Assembly (NCBI GenBank): GCA_963556255.1
Contig: OY744607.1
Location: 51,393,212-51,457,211 of the forward strand
DNA: 64,000 bases
Direction: 5' to 3'
DNA from: Allolobophora icterica
Lineage: Eukaryota; Annelida; Clitellata; Crassiclitellata; Lumbricidae
Below are positions 23,659 to 33,700 of this stretch, one piece after another. The notes beneath the pieces were generated by a model that ran no database searches, was not told the origin of the DNA, and saw only the letters and a list, made by a program, of their open reading frames with translations. A program made the translations under genes and the position numbers. How positions within the stretch are numbered: the first letter of the stretch is position 1; the number at the start of each line of letters is the position of its first letter.

Positions 23659-24363
23659 CATAGGCGTAGACTCTGGGGGGTCAGCCGGGGCACGTGCCCC
23701 CCCAATAATTGAGGAGCCGGGGCAATGCCCCCCAAAAATCGAGAGGAGAATTTCTTCAAATATTAAAATATCATGTTTCAATACAGACAAATTTCTTCAG
23801 AAACAGAAAAACAGAGACACAGAACTGAAATACTATCAGCAATCCATAATGGAAACAAAGATTTATTTTTATCTTCAATGTGAAACAAATTTAGGGCCTA
23901 CATGTAAACAAAACACCCATTTCATATGCATTAACATAACACCGGAAGCCTTTGCTGACTGCACAGACCAGAGGTGAAAAAGGCTTTTTCGGATTTTGCT
24001 TTAAACAACAACAAAAAGAAAACCACAAAATTTGTTTTTGTTTAAAAAAATAAATTTCTTGTTTTTGTAGAAGTTATTTTAATAGCATTGATTAAATGAT
24101 TTTAAAATTTCGGAAATCGCAGCTGAATTTACTGAGTTGGAGCTCTTGTTCATGCCACTTTTCATGATTTTTATGATCCGAAATAAGAAAATCTTAAAAA
24201 CAACCAAAACAGCAAAAACCTCAAAAACCAAAAAAACCGATAAAACAACAACAAACAACGTTTAATCTTGAAAAACTTTTTTGCATCTCTGGCCCAGACC
24301 CCATGCCCCTTTGCCCCACCAATATTTTGCCCCACCAATATTTTGGACAAGTTTACGCCAGTG
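23659..24363. mobile_element. hAT-type element, family copy A (705 bp)
   Basis: Ends CATAGGCGTAGACT / AAGTTTACGCCAGTG. Perfect 8-bp duplication CTCACACT at 23651-23658 and 24364-24371. Near the left end it has a GGGGCACGTGCCCCC palindrome. A second copy lies at 30564-31248. Noncoding. Confidence 0.88.
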
Positions 24364-24727
24364 CTCACACTATCCCACATTATTCATAATCCATTTAAAA
24401 TTAATCACATTTTAAAAGTTGTCTTAAAAGATGTTTTCAACCCTCTGGCTGGACCGTTTCCTGGACCTGAAAATACCTTTGCTTAAACGATATCAGAATG
24501 CATTGCCTTTGATCGTCCATGACATGCTTGCTGATGGTTTGTCAGATGATGAAATTGCAGTTTAACAATAACAACGAAATGATGGAAGACGCTGTTGAAT
24601 TTGAAGTGGAATGTTTGCAGAAAGACAGTCAGCCTCGTGATGATTATCTAGAGCTCTTGGAACTTGCACTGATCTACATAGGTCATGTCCCACCTCGAGG
24701 GTTGCATATTACAGCCTCTGGTGTCAT

Positions 24728-24984
24728 GTCACCGCTCTCTTCGCTCTGCAACCCGTGGTGATCTCTCTGTCCCTTGTGCACTCACCGCTACTATGCAGCA
24801 GCGCGCTTTCTCCGTGGTTGGACCCACAATTTGGAATGGGCTTCCTCCTGAGCTGCGGTCTCTTTCTCGTAACTCATTCACCGCTTTCTTCTCTGCTCTA
24901 AAGACTGTTCTCTTTCGTCGGGGTTGGGCTGGGAGCACCTCCGAGTAGCTTCCTTGGAGGGGCGCTATATAAATGATTGATTGA
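24728..24984 (+). mobile_element. CR1/L2-like LINE 3' fragment
   Basis: A reading frame HRSLRSATRGDLSVPCALTA, then RAFSVVGPTIWNGLPPELRS, FFSALKTVLFRRGWAGSTSE-stop is the extreme C-terminus of LINE ORF2. It is followed by GGGAGCACCTCC...GGAGGGGCGCTATATAA and a (ATTG)n tail. It splits the transposon ORF precisely between the GTCATG and ATGCATAGG codons. Only ATG can be proposed as a duplication. Confidence 0.82.
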
Positions 24985-25221
24985 TGCATAGGGCCAGATG
25001 GATGGCCAAGGCCATCTATTCTCACAAAATATTCCTTTTGCAATCTCAATTGCGAATTACCTTCTGGAAAATAAATTTGCTACGTTCCCTTAACCTGTTC
25101 ATCTGCTTTGATTATCTCAGATCATGGTTCACAGCTTCACACTCTACTCTAAAGGCACTTTCCGTCATGCTTGTTACCTCAGTGAGGATTTGGTCGATTT
25201 CTGTTTTTTCGATGACTGCAC

Positions 25222-25430
25222 CAGTGTTACCACTCATAAAAAATTAAAAACCCAAGTTAGGACGTTGAAAAAACCCAAGAAAACCCAAGGTGGTTTTTCT
25301 GCTGACTTTTTAAAATTAATACACTCATTTAGGAAAAAATATAATAATATTATGAATTATACCATTTTCTGTAATAAAAATACCCGTTATGAATGAATGA
25401 ATGAATGAATGAATGAATGAATGTACTCTT
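25222..25430. mobile_element. truncated hAT element (family of 12709) and (GAAT)n
   Basis: CAGTGTTACCACTC followed by AAAACCCAAGTTAGGAC and AAACCCAAGAAAACCCAAG is the left end of the same family as 12709-13474. Its right end is missing, and the sequence runs into a (GAAT)n tract at 25390-25425. Confidence 0.7.
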
Positions 25431-26260
25431 GAGATTTTGTGACTTCAAACATGATGAATACTGTGCATACCCATTGATTGGCTGGAGAAAGATCCAACTT
25501 CGTGGAAACAGGACAGCATCTTGTAGCGGCATGGTCACGTTACGGTGCTATAGAAATTGTCCGTGTTATTATTATTTAGATTATTTATTTGGAGCGTCAT
25601 CAGAAAGGTTGAGTGTGGTGAATGATAGAGCAGAAAGGGGATTGGCACTGATCCAAGAATACAATCAAATACTGACCAAGGATGAAGGTCAAAAGCAGGC
25701 TTTGCTCCATGTGGTGTCCGAACATTGGAAAAAGTATCCGGACCCCAAGAAGTTAACGGTCACAAAAATGGACTAATAAATATTTTATTCTTGAATCAAA
25801 CTGACAGAGTTCAATTATGCTCAAAAATACTCTTTAAGTATTGTGCCTTAAACCTAGCAATTTGAAATTTACTTTCGGTTTCACAAAATACAAAAGAATA
25901 TCGATTATATCGATCACAATTGTGCTTACATTCCTTGTCTAAAATTTGGAAAACTTGTCATCTCATGTGGCATCCCTAAATGATGGAATATTTTTATAAT
26001 ATTTTGCACACTAGCTAAGTATATCAAAAGGAACATAACTAGGGGCTGTCCCATCCATTTCCACAAAATAACGTTTTTGAGCACCACCCTAATACACATG
26101 TAAACCGAGAGCCAAAATGAATGAGAATACTGACAGGGAAAATGTTCAAAATGGCCACCATGCGAAAAGCGAAAGTGGAGAAGAAATTGGTACCCCACTT
26201 TTTAGACCAAAGTATTGGTACCCCCCACTTTTTAGACTAAAGTTACGCCCCTGCTAGAAC

Positions 26261-26427
26261 CAGTGCTCGAAATGGACCGGAACGCACCGGAACGCCGTTC
26301 CGGTTCGTCAGCGTTCCGTTCCGGTTCGTCAAATGAATTATTGTGGAAAATACTATGAAATTAACGTGAATGCTCCCATATTTTTGACTAGCGTTCCGTT
26401 TCGTAAAATTTTCCATTTCGAGCACTG
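26261..26427. mobile_element. hAT MITE (167 bp)
   Basis: Ends CAGTGCTCGAAATGGA / TCCATTTCGAGCACTG. Perfect 8-bp duplication GCTAGAAC at 26253-26260 and 26428-26435. Interior has repeated GGAACGC / GCGTTCCG motifs. Nested in the 23078-26667 element. Confidence 0.9.
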
Positions 26428-26808
26428 GCTAGAACAGTACACATTGCATAGTTTGAAGGTGAAATTGTCATTGACGCTCTGATTTATTACAGTTCACTTA
26501 ACCTCTGTTATTGTGAAAATGTTTGTCGTAAAAAGTTGGAAATAGTTTTACTTTTTTTAATTTACTTAACTAATTTCCAACTCAGTTGCCAACTTTAGTT
26601 AAACTACTTTTTTTAGTTGGAGAATAGTTTTAGTTTAACTAAAAAAATAGTTTAGTGCCCATCACTGCCTCTGGACAACGAGACGATCCGAGTCAAAGCT
26701 TGTATTTGACCTCTGGGCGCAGGGAGCGCTTTTGTGAGGTACTGAAAAGTCTCTGTAGTAAAAGTCTATAGATGGACACATCTACAAAAGTGTTGAAACT
26801 CGTAGTCG

Positions 26809-27136
26809 CAGAGACGTCATTTCAGCTTTTTCCAGAGGGTGACAAAAAAGAGGTGAAAAAAGTTTCGCGCTCACGCACGAAAATTTTTTCCACCATGTGG
26901 GGAACAACATTAGGCCTACACTGTGTCCTCCCACTGTTAAGGGGGGTTCTTGCCCTCTCGACCCCTCGGGATCGCTGCCTATGTTTGTATTTAGTCTACA
27001 TGTGCAAAACTGTAAGCCAGTGCTGCAAATGAGTTTCTTTTACCTTTTTACCCCTTTCTTCATCCTTTTCTTTTTACATCTTTTTTCCAAAAATCGGGGG
27101 GCAAATGCCCCCTTGCTCCCCCAAATGACGTCCCTG
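26809..27136. mobile_element. hAT-type MITE (328 bp)
   Basis: Ends CAGAGACGTCATTT / AAATGACGTCCCTG. Flanks CGTAGTCG (26801-26808) and TGTAGTCG (27137-27144) match 7 of 8. Internal GGGGGGCAAATGCCCCC near the right end. Noncoding. Confidence 0.75.
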
Positions 27137-27223
27137 TGTAGTCGGCTGTTTCTTCATCTCGGAAACCTCTGGTGACTTCGTTGAAACCCACAAAACTTTT
27201 TTTCGGTAGACAAGGGTTCATTA

Positions 27224-27900
27224 GGGCGTGGTGGCTCAGTGGTAAGTTCGGCGCCTTGTGAGGGGCCATCCACATATTACGTACGCACTTAGGGGGGGGG
27301 TCGGATTTTGGCGATTTTGCGTACGGGTGCGAACGGGGGGGAGGGGGGTAACAAAATGTGTACGTACCCAAAATAAATTTCTAATTATGACGTCCACATT
27401 AGCCTATTTATAACTCTGTATTATCCTATAGTCGTCCCATGGCATTTTATTACATTATATAAAAGCCATGTGCAGTTATTCTGTGCTGTGAACGACACCT
27501 ATAATTTGTCTATATTGGCCCTTCAATAATCTGGCCTAAAGTGCAGACAGGCTGCCTGGAGACACTTTCTGCAGCTGGTCATCGGGGGGGGGGGGGGTGC
27601 GTCAAACGTACGTACTCAGGGGGGGGGGGTGGAAGAAAGTACGCTTGCGAACAGGGGGGGGAGGGGGTCCAATTTTCCCGGATTTTTGTGTATGTAATAT
27701 ATGGATGGCCCCTGACCGGAGGGTTGCAGGTTCTAATCCTACTCTAGCCGCTGCGTACGGACCTTGGGCAAGTCCTTCACTCGGAATTGCTCGTGGCGCT
27801 TCGGCGTGAAAATTCCGGCACAGTATCAAATGCTGTAGTCGGGAGCGCCTCTGAGTAGTAGTAGACTTCGAGAGGCGCTATAGAAATATCGGAATAAATT
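27224..27900 (+). mobile_element. tRNA-derived SINE, copy split by a MITE
   Basis: Same SINE as 21892-22117: head GGCGTGGTGGCTCAGTGG to GCCTTGTGA, interrupted at 27262-27712, then ACCGGAGGGTTGCAGGTT and the complete body to GGAATAAATT. The B box has one change (GGTTCTAATCC). Confidence 0.88.
27262..27712. mobile_element. MITE with GGGGCCATCCA ends inserted in a SINE (451 bp)
   Basis: Inverted ends GGGGCCATCCACATATTACG / the complement of GGGGCCATCCATATATTACA. Comparison with the uninterrupted SINE at 21892 shows that the target TTGTGACCGG became TTGTGA-[element]-TGACCGG, an exact 3-bp TGA duplication. The interior has long G runs and CGTACG palindromes. Three-base duplications suggest a PIF/Harbinger-like relationship, but this is inference. 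Confidence 0.85.
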
Positions 27901-27978
27901 AAGTCAGCGGAACAGGGTAGATGGTGCATGAGAAATTGTCTAACTCAATTTGAAATTGATGAAAATTATATGCAAGTG

Positions 27979-27985
27979 AAAAAAA
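27979..27985 (-). terminator. RNA polymerase III terminator of the tRNA gene
   Basis: Seven consecutive T on the minus strand, shortly downstream of the tRNA-Thr 3' end. Four or more T normally stop RNA polymerase III. Confidence 0.8.
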
Positions 27986-27998
27986 TTACAGGAAGCGT

Positions 27999-28070
27999 AG
28001 GCCCGACGGGGGTTTGAACCCCGGATCTTCGGTTTACGAGACCGACGCCTTACCACTTGGCCACCGAGCC
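27999..28070 (-). tRNA. tRNA-Thr (anticodon CGU)
   Basis: The minus strand folds as a standard tRNA: acceptor GGCTCGG / TCGGGCC (with G-U pairs), D arm GCC-AAGTGGTAA-GGC containing GG, anticodon stem TCGGT/ACCGA with loop CTCGTAA (anticodon CGT), variable AGATC, and T arm CGGGG-TTCAAAC-CCCCG. The discriminator base is T. No intron. Unlike the SINEs here, there is no attached body: thirteen bases after the 3' end comes a run of seven T. The internal A and B boxes are intact, so it is probably functional. Confidence 0.87.
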
Positions 28071-28760
28071 CTGGCCGGGATCTCGGTTGCTGAAAGTCGG
28101 TTTTGTTACTGTTTTGTATTTTAACCTGCTGTACAACCACAGTGTAATTACTTATACTGTGGTGTAACGCCATTGGCCAGCCATATAGTAAAGTGAGGAA
28201 ATTCCAGGTTATAAGATATTCAGAAGAATTTCGTCGACGCATCTTGGGCGATGACCCGAATGTTAGAAATGGTGTTCGGCAGATGACAGTATTATCAAAG
28301 ATCTTGTGTTATCCTCCGTTTAATTCTGAATAGAAATACAGTAAAACCGCGATTATCAGACGCAACTATATTGTTATCAGATCTCTATAATAAGTTAATA
28401 ATATTATCAGCTATGAGTAAAGTCAATCGTGAAATATTCGTAGGCACAGACTGGAAATCATGAAATTGGGGAAAACGATCGATGGTCTGAACGGCCAGCG
28501 TCTTCAGTCCGACCGGAAACCATACTCAGCGGTCCAGTGAATGGCGCCATCTATCGAATGTGCGTGAAGAGGACGAATGTGCTGCCGTGGGGCGACGAAG
28601 CAGGGGACAGAGTCGATGGATGGAGTTGGTCAAAAGCAGAGAATTAAAGGAATGGAGTTGAGCTTGAATCCATTGGGTTCGAGTCATTGTTGGTAGCAAA
28701 TGGGGAGAAAGATTTCTGGGGGCAGAGACGCTGTTATGGGAGAGGAGGGGTCTGTTCAGA

Positions 28761-28885
28761 GTGAGTGACAACTTGCATGTGGATGTTGTCTTCGCCCTGC
28801 AAATTGCAGCTTCGTTGGTTGGAGGTTCAGATGGCGAAGGAAAGGCAGGCCTCCCGCCGCTGTCAGAGGCAGAGGCAGCCTCAGC
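28761..28885 (+). other. possible coding segment interrupted by a hAT insertion
   Basis: The frame MSDNLHVDVVFALQIAASLV continuing GGSDGEGKAGLPPLSEAEAA is open up to the transposon at 28886. With the transposon and one duplication copy set aside, it stays open across the junction for 17 more codons (ATMDELCLGMMDDSAV, stop near 30511). A GTGAGT at 28758-28763 could instead be a donor for an upstream exon. No family is recognised. The region 28100-28750 shows nothing else firm. Confidence 0.2.
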
Positions 28886-30451
28886 TGGAGCCCTGCGCCG
28901 ACGTCATAGTGTCGGCGGCTGCGCGCCGATCATTTTTGGTCGGCGGCGGCGGCGCGCCGACGAACAGAAATTGGCGGCGGCGGCGCCCACAAAATGTCGG
29001 CGTCGGCGCGGCGCGGCGCGGCGTGCCCTAGTCAGAAACATGAGTCACCATGGGCATCCGCAGGAATTTTTCCGGAGGGGAGCTAAATTTTTCTAAGGGG
29101 GGGTACATTTTTCGAGGGGGCAAACTGACGTTTTTGCATGGAATATCTATTCACAAATCCAGGGGGAAAATCTCCCATTCCCCTCCTCCTGACGCCCACT
29201 ATGAGAGTTGAACAGCCGTTGGTCCTGTGACCAGTCAAAAGTTCTGTAAAGCCGCTCCATCACACTGAAGCTCAACTACATATAAAGGGACTAAAAGACA
29301 AGAAATCTTCAGACATTTGCCTTACAAATATGAACATCCTTAATTACACTGCACATCTGTATAGGTATCGGCAAATTGTAATCAGATGAAGCAACATGCA
29401 TTTGCATGAATACACTTGCATATGCACTGGTAGGCCTACACACCAAGTCACATGGCAGATGCTGGATAACAGCATCCTCCTAGTAAGAGAGGCTGCTGAA
29501 GCCATGAAGTGAAATGTAAATATATATACACTGGCCGAGTGGCCTCACTCCTGTTAATTTTTCAATGAGTTTACCAGGTGGTCTGCTGCCCGTTTGAATT
29601 GGTGCCACGCCATTTAAAGTTTCCACATATAGACCATTGTTTGTATCAGATTAAACTGAAATAGACCATTCTTGATACTATACGTACTAAGTCAAAACCT
29701 GTGTCAACTGATACTGTTTACCTGAATAGATTCCAGCCAAAAGTATTAATCAATTATTATATTATACCTTCCCTTCTGCAGGATTATTATCTAAATGGCA
29801 TATCTTGATATTAAGAGCACTCATAAGCGCCTCTAGTCTTACAACATTAAGCCAAAAATTTACACCATTGTAATAAGACCACATACATCAAAGACAACAA
29901 TCAATAAGTTATAGAAGCTATTCAACATGAAGGTAACGAATGAGGGAATACTGTAGTACTGTAGTACACATACAAAGACATGCATTGTATATTGCTTTTG
30001 TTGTCAAGGTATTAAGGAAATGGCAACAGGTGTATCAAAACAATGGTTACTTGTAACAAGATATCGCTTTAAATGACTGTGTATCAAGGCACAAAGACAA
30101 GATCATCAAAGTATAAGGAAAACGAATTTAGTCAGCAAGACAATGCATTCTTCGTATAAAGATAAAGACCACAAACATTGTAATCAGCTATGTTCACTCT
30201 TTATCTTCCTCATTAACACACGAATTCCTACCAATCAAAGGGCCATTTCTGAGAATAGTTTGCCTATCTTTGCAATATCATGCAAAACATGAAAAATGCA
30301 ACAATAACAATTAAGCATATAAAACTGGCATCGGCGGCGCGCCGACAGATTGTCGGCGGCGGCGGCGGCGCGCCGACAAACAAAAATCGGCGGCGGCGCC
30401 CAAGAAATGTCGGCGGCGGCGGCGGCGCGGCGCGGCCGGCGCAGGGCTCTA
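28886..30451. mobile_element. hAT-type element with G/C-rich palindromic ends (1566 bp)
   Basis: Ends TGGAGCCCTGCGCC / GGCGCAGGGCTCTA, flanked by perfect 8-bp duplication GCCTCAGC at 28878-28885 and 30452-30459. The terminal 130-150 bp on each side are CGGCGGCGGCGCGCCGAC-type repeats that can fold on themselves. The A/T-rich interior lacks a transposase. It may contain a further small insertion near 29049-29200 (CATGGGCATCCGCAGG...GACGCCCACTATG), without a clean duplication. Confidence 0.85.
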
Positions 30452-30563
30452 GCCTCAGCAGCCACTATGGATGAATTGTGTCTTGGGATGATGGATGATA
30501 GTGCCGTGTAGCATAAGACTATGATTCGCATTTCGACGGACAGCCACAGGTGGTGGTGGTGGT

Positions 30564-31248
30564 CATAGGCGTAGACTCTGGGGGAACCGGGGCACGTGTC
30601 CCCCAATAATTGAGCAGGGGGCAATGCCCCCAAAAATCGAGATGAGAATTTCTTCAAATATTCAAATATTATGTTACAATATAGACAAATTTCTTCAGAA
30701 ACAGACAAACAGAGACACATAACTGAAATAGGCCTACTATCAGAAATTCATAATGAAAACAAAGATTTAGTTTTATCTTCAATATCTTCAATATGAAACA
30801 AATTTACATGTAAACAAAACGCACTCATTCCACACGCATTAGCCTGCTTAACACTGGAAGTCTCTGAGGCTCGCTGATTGTCCAGACCAGAGGTGAAAAA
30901 AGTTTTTTTTGTTAAAAAACAAGAAAAAGAAACCACAAAATGTTTGGGTTTGTAAAAATAAATTTCTTATTCTTTTAGAAGTTATTTTAATGATATTGAT
31001 TTATTGATTTTTAATTTTTGGAAATCGCAACTGAATTAAACAGAGTTGCAGCTCTTGTTCACGTCATTTTCATGATTTTTATGGTTCGAAATCCGAAAAT
31101 CTTAAAAACAAATAACCAAAACAACAAAAACCATTAAAAAACAACAAACAACAACAAAAAACAATTTTTCATCTTGAAAAAACTTGATTTTTTTGCACCT
31201 CTGGTCCAGACCCCATACCCCAATATTTTGGACAAGTTTACGCCAGTG
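30564..31248. mobile_element. hAT-type element, family copy B (685 bp)
   Basis: Same family as 23659-24363: ends CATAGGCGTAGACT / AAGTTTACGCCAGTG, with similar interior including the CAGACCAGAGGTGAAAAA block. The 8-bp duplication GTGGTGGT lies at 30556-30563 and 31249-31256, in a GGT microsatellite, so slippage could mimic it, but the ends match copy A. Confidence 0.85.
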
Positions 31249-31329
31249 GTGGTGGTGATGGTGATCACGATGGTGTCAAATCGGTTTAATTGATCATTAA
31301 CGGACAAATGCTATTGGCTAACCGTCTGA

Positions 31330-32110
31330 CCGACCAACCGACGCCTCGTCTGCCTGACTGTCTGACTGTCTTTCTGCCTGCCTGTTTGTCTATCTAGCTG
31401 TCTGTTTGACTGTCTTTCTGCCTGTTTGTCTGTCTGACTGTCTTCCTGCCTGCCTGTTTGTCTATCTAGCTGTCTGTTTGACTGTCTTCCTGCCTGCCTG
31501 TTTGTCTATCTAGCTGTATGTTTGTCTGTTTGACTGTCTTTCTGCCTGCCTGTTTGTCTGTCTGACTGTCTTCCTGCCTGCCTGTTTGTCTATCTAGCTG
31601 TCTGTTTGACTGTCTTTCTGCCTGTTTGTCTGTCTGACTGTCTTCCTGCCTGCCTGTTTGTCTATCTAGCTGTCTGTTTGACTGTCTTCCTGCCTGCCTG
31701 TTTGTCTATCTAGCTGTATGTTTGTCTGTTTGACTGTCTTTCTGCCTGCCTGTTTGTCTGTCTGACTGTCTTCCTGCCTGCCTGTTTGTCTATCTAGCTG
31801 TCTGTTTGACTGTCTTTCTGCCTGTTTGTCTATCTAGCTGTCTGTTTGTCTGTTTGACTGTCTTTCTGCCTGCCTGTTTGTCTATCTAACTGTTTGTTTG
31901 TCTGACTGTCTTCCTGCCTGCCTGTCTGTATGCCTGTTTATCTGCCCGCCTGTCTGTCTTCTTTCCTGCCTATTTGTCTGTCAATCAGTCTGTTTGTCAG
32001 TCAGTCTGTTTGTCTGTCTGACTATCTTCCTGCCTGCCTGTTTGTCTGTCTGGCTGCCTTCCTGGCTGCCTGTCTGTCTGTCTGTCTGCCTGCCTGGCTG
32101 GCTCCTGTGC
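31330..32110. repeat. CTGT-rich minisatellite with 200-bp higher-order period
   Basis: CTGTCTGTTTGTCTATCTAG-type units. The same 40-50 bp string begins at 31381, 31581 and 31781, an exact 200-bp spacing, before decaying to 32110. Overlapping Cys/Leu-rich ORFs are artefacts. Confidence 0.85.
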
Positions 32111-32429
32111 CAGTCGGTCTGTCTTAGGATCGCCTTAGTCGTATTATTGGCGTCACGGTGCGTGGTCTGCAATCGACAGAGGGCGTCACGGTAGATGACT
32201 CTCAACGTCCGAGGGTGGTCTTTTTGGTCGGTCCCTCCATCCCTTCACCTCCCTCTTCCCTCCCTCATCCCTCCTTCGTTCCGTTGTTCAACTGTGCTTT
32301 GAAAGGACGAAATGAGTTTGCAGCCCTGCTTACCATTCCTTTCTGTCTGACCAGGACATCAATGCAAAGAAAGTCAAGAATGACAAACGCCTCTCGTTCT
32401 ATTTAATCGTCCTCTAATATCGCTCGATA

Positions 32430-32660
32430 TGATGCTCACCCCTAGATGGCGTCGCCGACATCCGTTCTTGTCTACGATCAGAGCTCAGCAGGCGAACGTC
32501 GCTAGGCGGCGCGCTCTACCCGCCTCTATTAATAGAAACAGCGGCTCCGTGCGTTGTATGTGGGGAGCGGCGGCGGCGACCCAAACCGAGGGACCGTTCA
32601 AACGAAGGCCTGAAGAGAGACATGTATACCTCTGGCGTCGACGGTGCGTTTGAAATTGAA
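32430..32660. other. G/C-rich, CpG-rich segment; possible promoter region
   Basis: Locally rich in CpG (GCGTCGCCGACATCC, GGCGGCGCGCTC, GGAGCGGCGGCGGCGACC) compared with its surroundings. A consensus-like donor, CATAG|GTGAGTCG, lies at 33031. It could be a promoter with an untranslated first exon of a rightward gene, but there is no direct evidence. Confidence 0.2.
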
Positions 32661-32717
32661 GAAAACATGTGTACTATTTAGTGACTTTGGTTTAGAATAT
32701 CCTTCGATCTACGTTCA

Positions 32718-32890
32718 AACAGCCGTTCATTCTGTTCAGCCGTTAAGTCTGTTCAGCCGTTCATTCTGTTCAGCCGTTCAGTCTGTTCAGCCGTTCATTC
32801 TGTTCAGCCGTTCAGTCTGTTCAGCCGTTCAGTCTGTTCAGCCGTTAAGTCTGTTCAGCCGTTAAGTCTGTTCATCTGTTCAGTCTGTTG
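32718..32890. repeat. 17-bp minisatellite (GTTCAGCCGTTCAGTCT)n
   Basis: About ten copies of GTTCAGCCGTTCAGTCT or GTTCAGCCGTTAAGTCT. Confidence 0.88.
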
Positions 32891-33204
32891 AGCACAGACG
32901 AAGAGCTTTGATCGCCGACAGAACCAAAGAAAAAACGGAGATTCTACAACAGTAGTTAGAGATACACAACCGATCTTCATCTTCATCGATTGTCTTCTCC
33001 TCCTGGTATCCTTTTCTCCTGACCGTCATAGGTGAGTCGTTGCTTCCCAATCACTAAATCGGTCATTCTCTCAATCGGATCCTAGTCTACGCTGCCAACC
33101 GATTCCAACGGAAGTGTTTCTACGCTACGTCCAAATGTCGACAGTTTTCGTATCACATGTAGAAACTCATAACTACAGTTGCCACTTTGTAGGAAATCTC
33201 TCAT

Positions 33205-33233
33205 CACCATCGTCGTCGTCGTCGTCGTCGTCG

Positions 33234-33265
<32 letters not shown>

Positions 33266-33319
33266 TTTGTCATCGTCATCGTCATTGTCATCGTCATCGT
33301 CATCGTCGTCGTCATCGTC

Positions 33320-33389
<70 letters not shown>

Positions 33390-33700
33390 CATCGTCATCA
33401 CCGTCGTCATATCATCATCAGCATCATCGTTGTCGGAAGAAGAAGAAGAAGAAGAAGAAGAAGAAGAAGAAGAAGAAGAAGAAGAAGAAGAAGAGGAAGA
33501 GGAAGAGGAAGAGGAAGAGGAAGAGGAAGAGGAAGACGAGGACGAGGACGAGGAGGAGGAGGAGGAGGAGGAGAAGGAGGAGGAGGAGGAGGAGGAGGAA
33601 GAGGAAGTAAAAGAGGAAGAAGAAGAATAGGGATGGGGAGGGGAGGTGGAGGAAAGAAGAGGAGGAGAAGAGGAGGAAGAGGAGTATTCAGAAAGTGAAT
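33205..33700. repeat. compound microsatellite (CGT/CAT)n-(ATTG)n-(GAA)n-(GGA)n
   Basis: Successive trinucleotide CGT/CAT, tetranucleotide ATTG (33321-33388), GAA (33438-33495) and GAGGAA/GGA tracts. Poly-Ser, poly-Glu and poly-Arg ORFs on both strands are artefacts. Confidence 0.9.

Larger units (their letters stand above)
24485..25777 (+). pseudogene. decayed transposon protein of an uncharacterised family
   Basis: Fragments in several frames, in order: ALPLIVHDMLADGLSDDEIAV-stop; QPRDDYLELLELALIYIG-HVPPRGLHI; then, after the LINE insertion 24728-24984, MHRARWMAKAIYSHKIFLL and LFICFDYLRSWFTAS; then FRHACYLSEDLVDFCFFDDC up to the hAT fragment at 25222; and finally 25597-25776 ERLSVVNDRAERGLALIQEY and NQILTKDEGQKQALLHVVSE ending TKMD-stop. 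I recall very similar strings (P-G-A-M-H-x-A-R-W-M-A-K...L-S-E-E-L-V...D-x-A-E-R-G-V) in unnamed predicted proteins of invertebrates such as aphids and Hydra. Lying inside long inverted repeats, it is probably that element's transposase. It is frameshifted and interrupted, and no catalytic residues can be assigned. Confidence 0.7.
23189..26091 (+). mobile_element. DNA transposon with ~145-bp inverted repeats and uncharacterised ORF
   Basis: Termini TAGGGTGGT...ACCACCCTA extend into inverted repeats of about 145 bp (left 23189-23335, right 25947-26091) that share blocks such as CCCCTAGTT, GTGCAAAAT, AATATTCCAT and TGCCACATGA. A perfect 8-bp duplication ATACACAT lies at 23181-23188 and 26092-26099. 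It is nested in the 23078-26667 element, and itself holds a hAT element (23659-24363), a LINE fragment and a hAT fragment. It carries a decayed gene, described separately. The superfamily is not assigned: an 8-bp duplication fits hAT, P, Mutator-like or others. Confidence 0.85.
23078..26667. mobile_element. outer hAT-type element hosting nested insertions (3590 bp)
   Basis: Ends TAGTGATGGGCAATA / TAGTGCCCATCACTG with a perfect 8-bp duplication CCTCTGGA at 23070-23077 and 26668-26675. The right end repeats TAGTTTAACT/AGTT motifs that mirror the left TAGTTAACTTTTT. After removing nested insertions (23189-26091 and 26261-26427) only about 0.5 kb is its own, so it is a non-autonomous element. Confidence 0.85.

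Noticed and set aside
31330..32110. CRISPR-like array
   Set aside because: Units are contiguous variants of CTGT without unique spacers, in an animal genome. It is a minisatellite.
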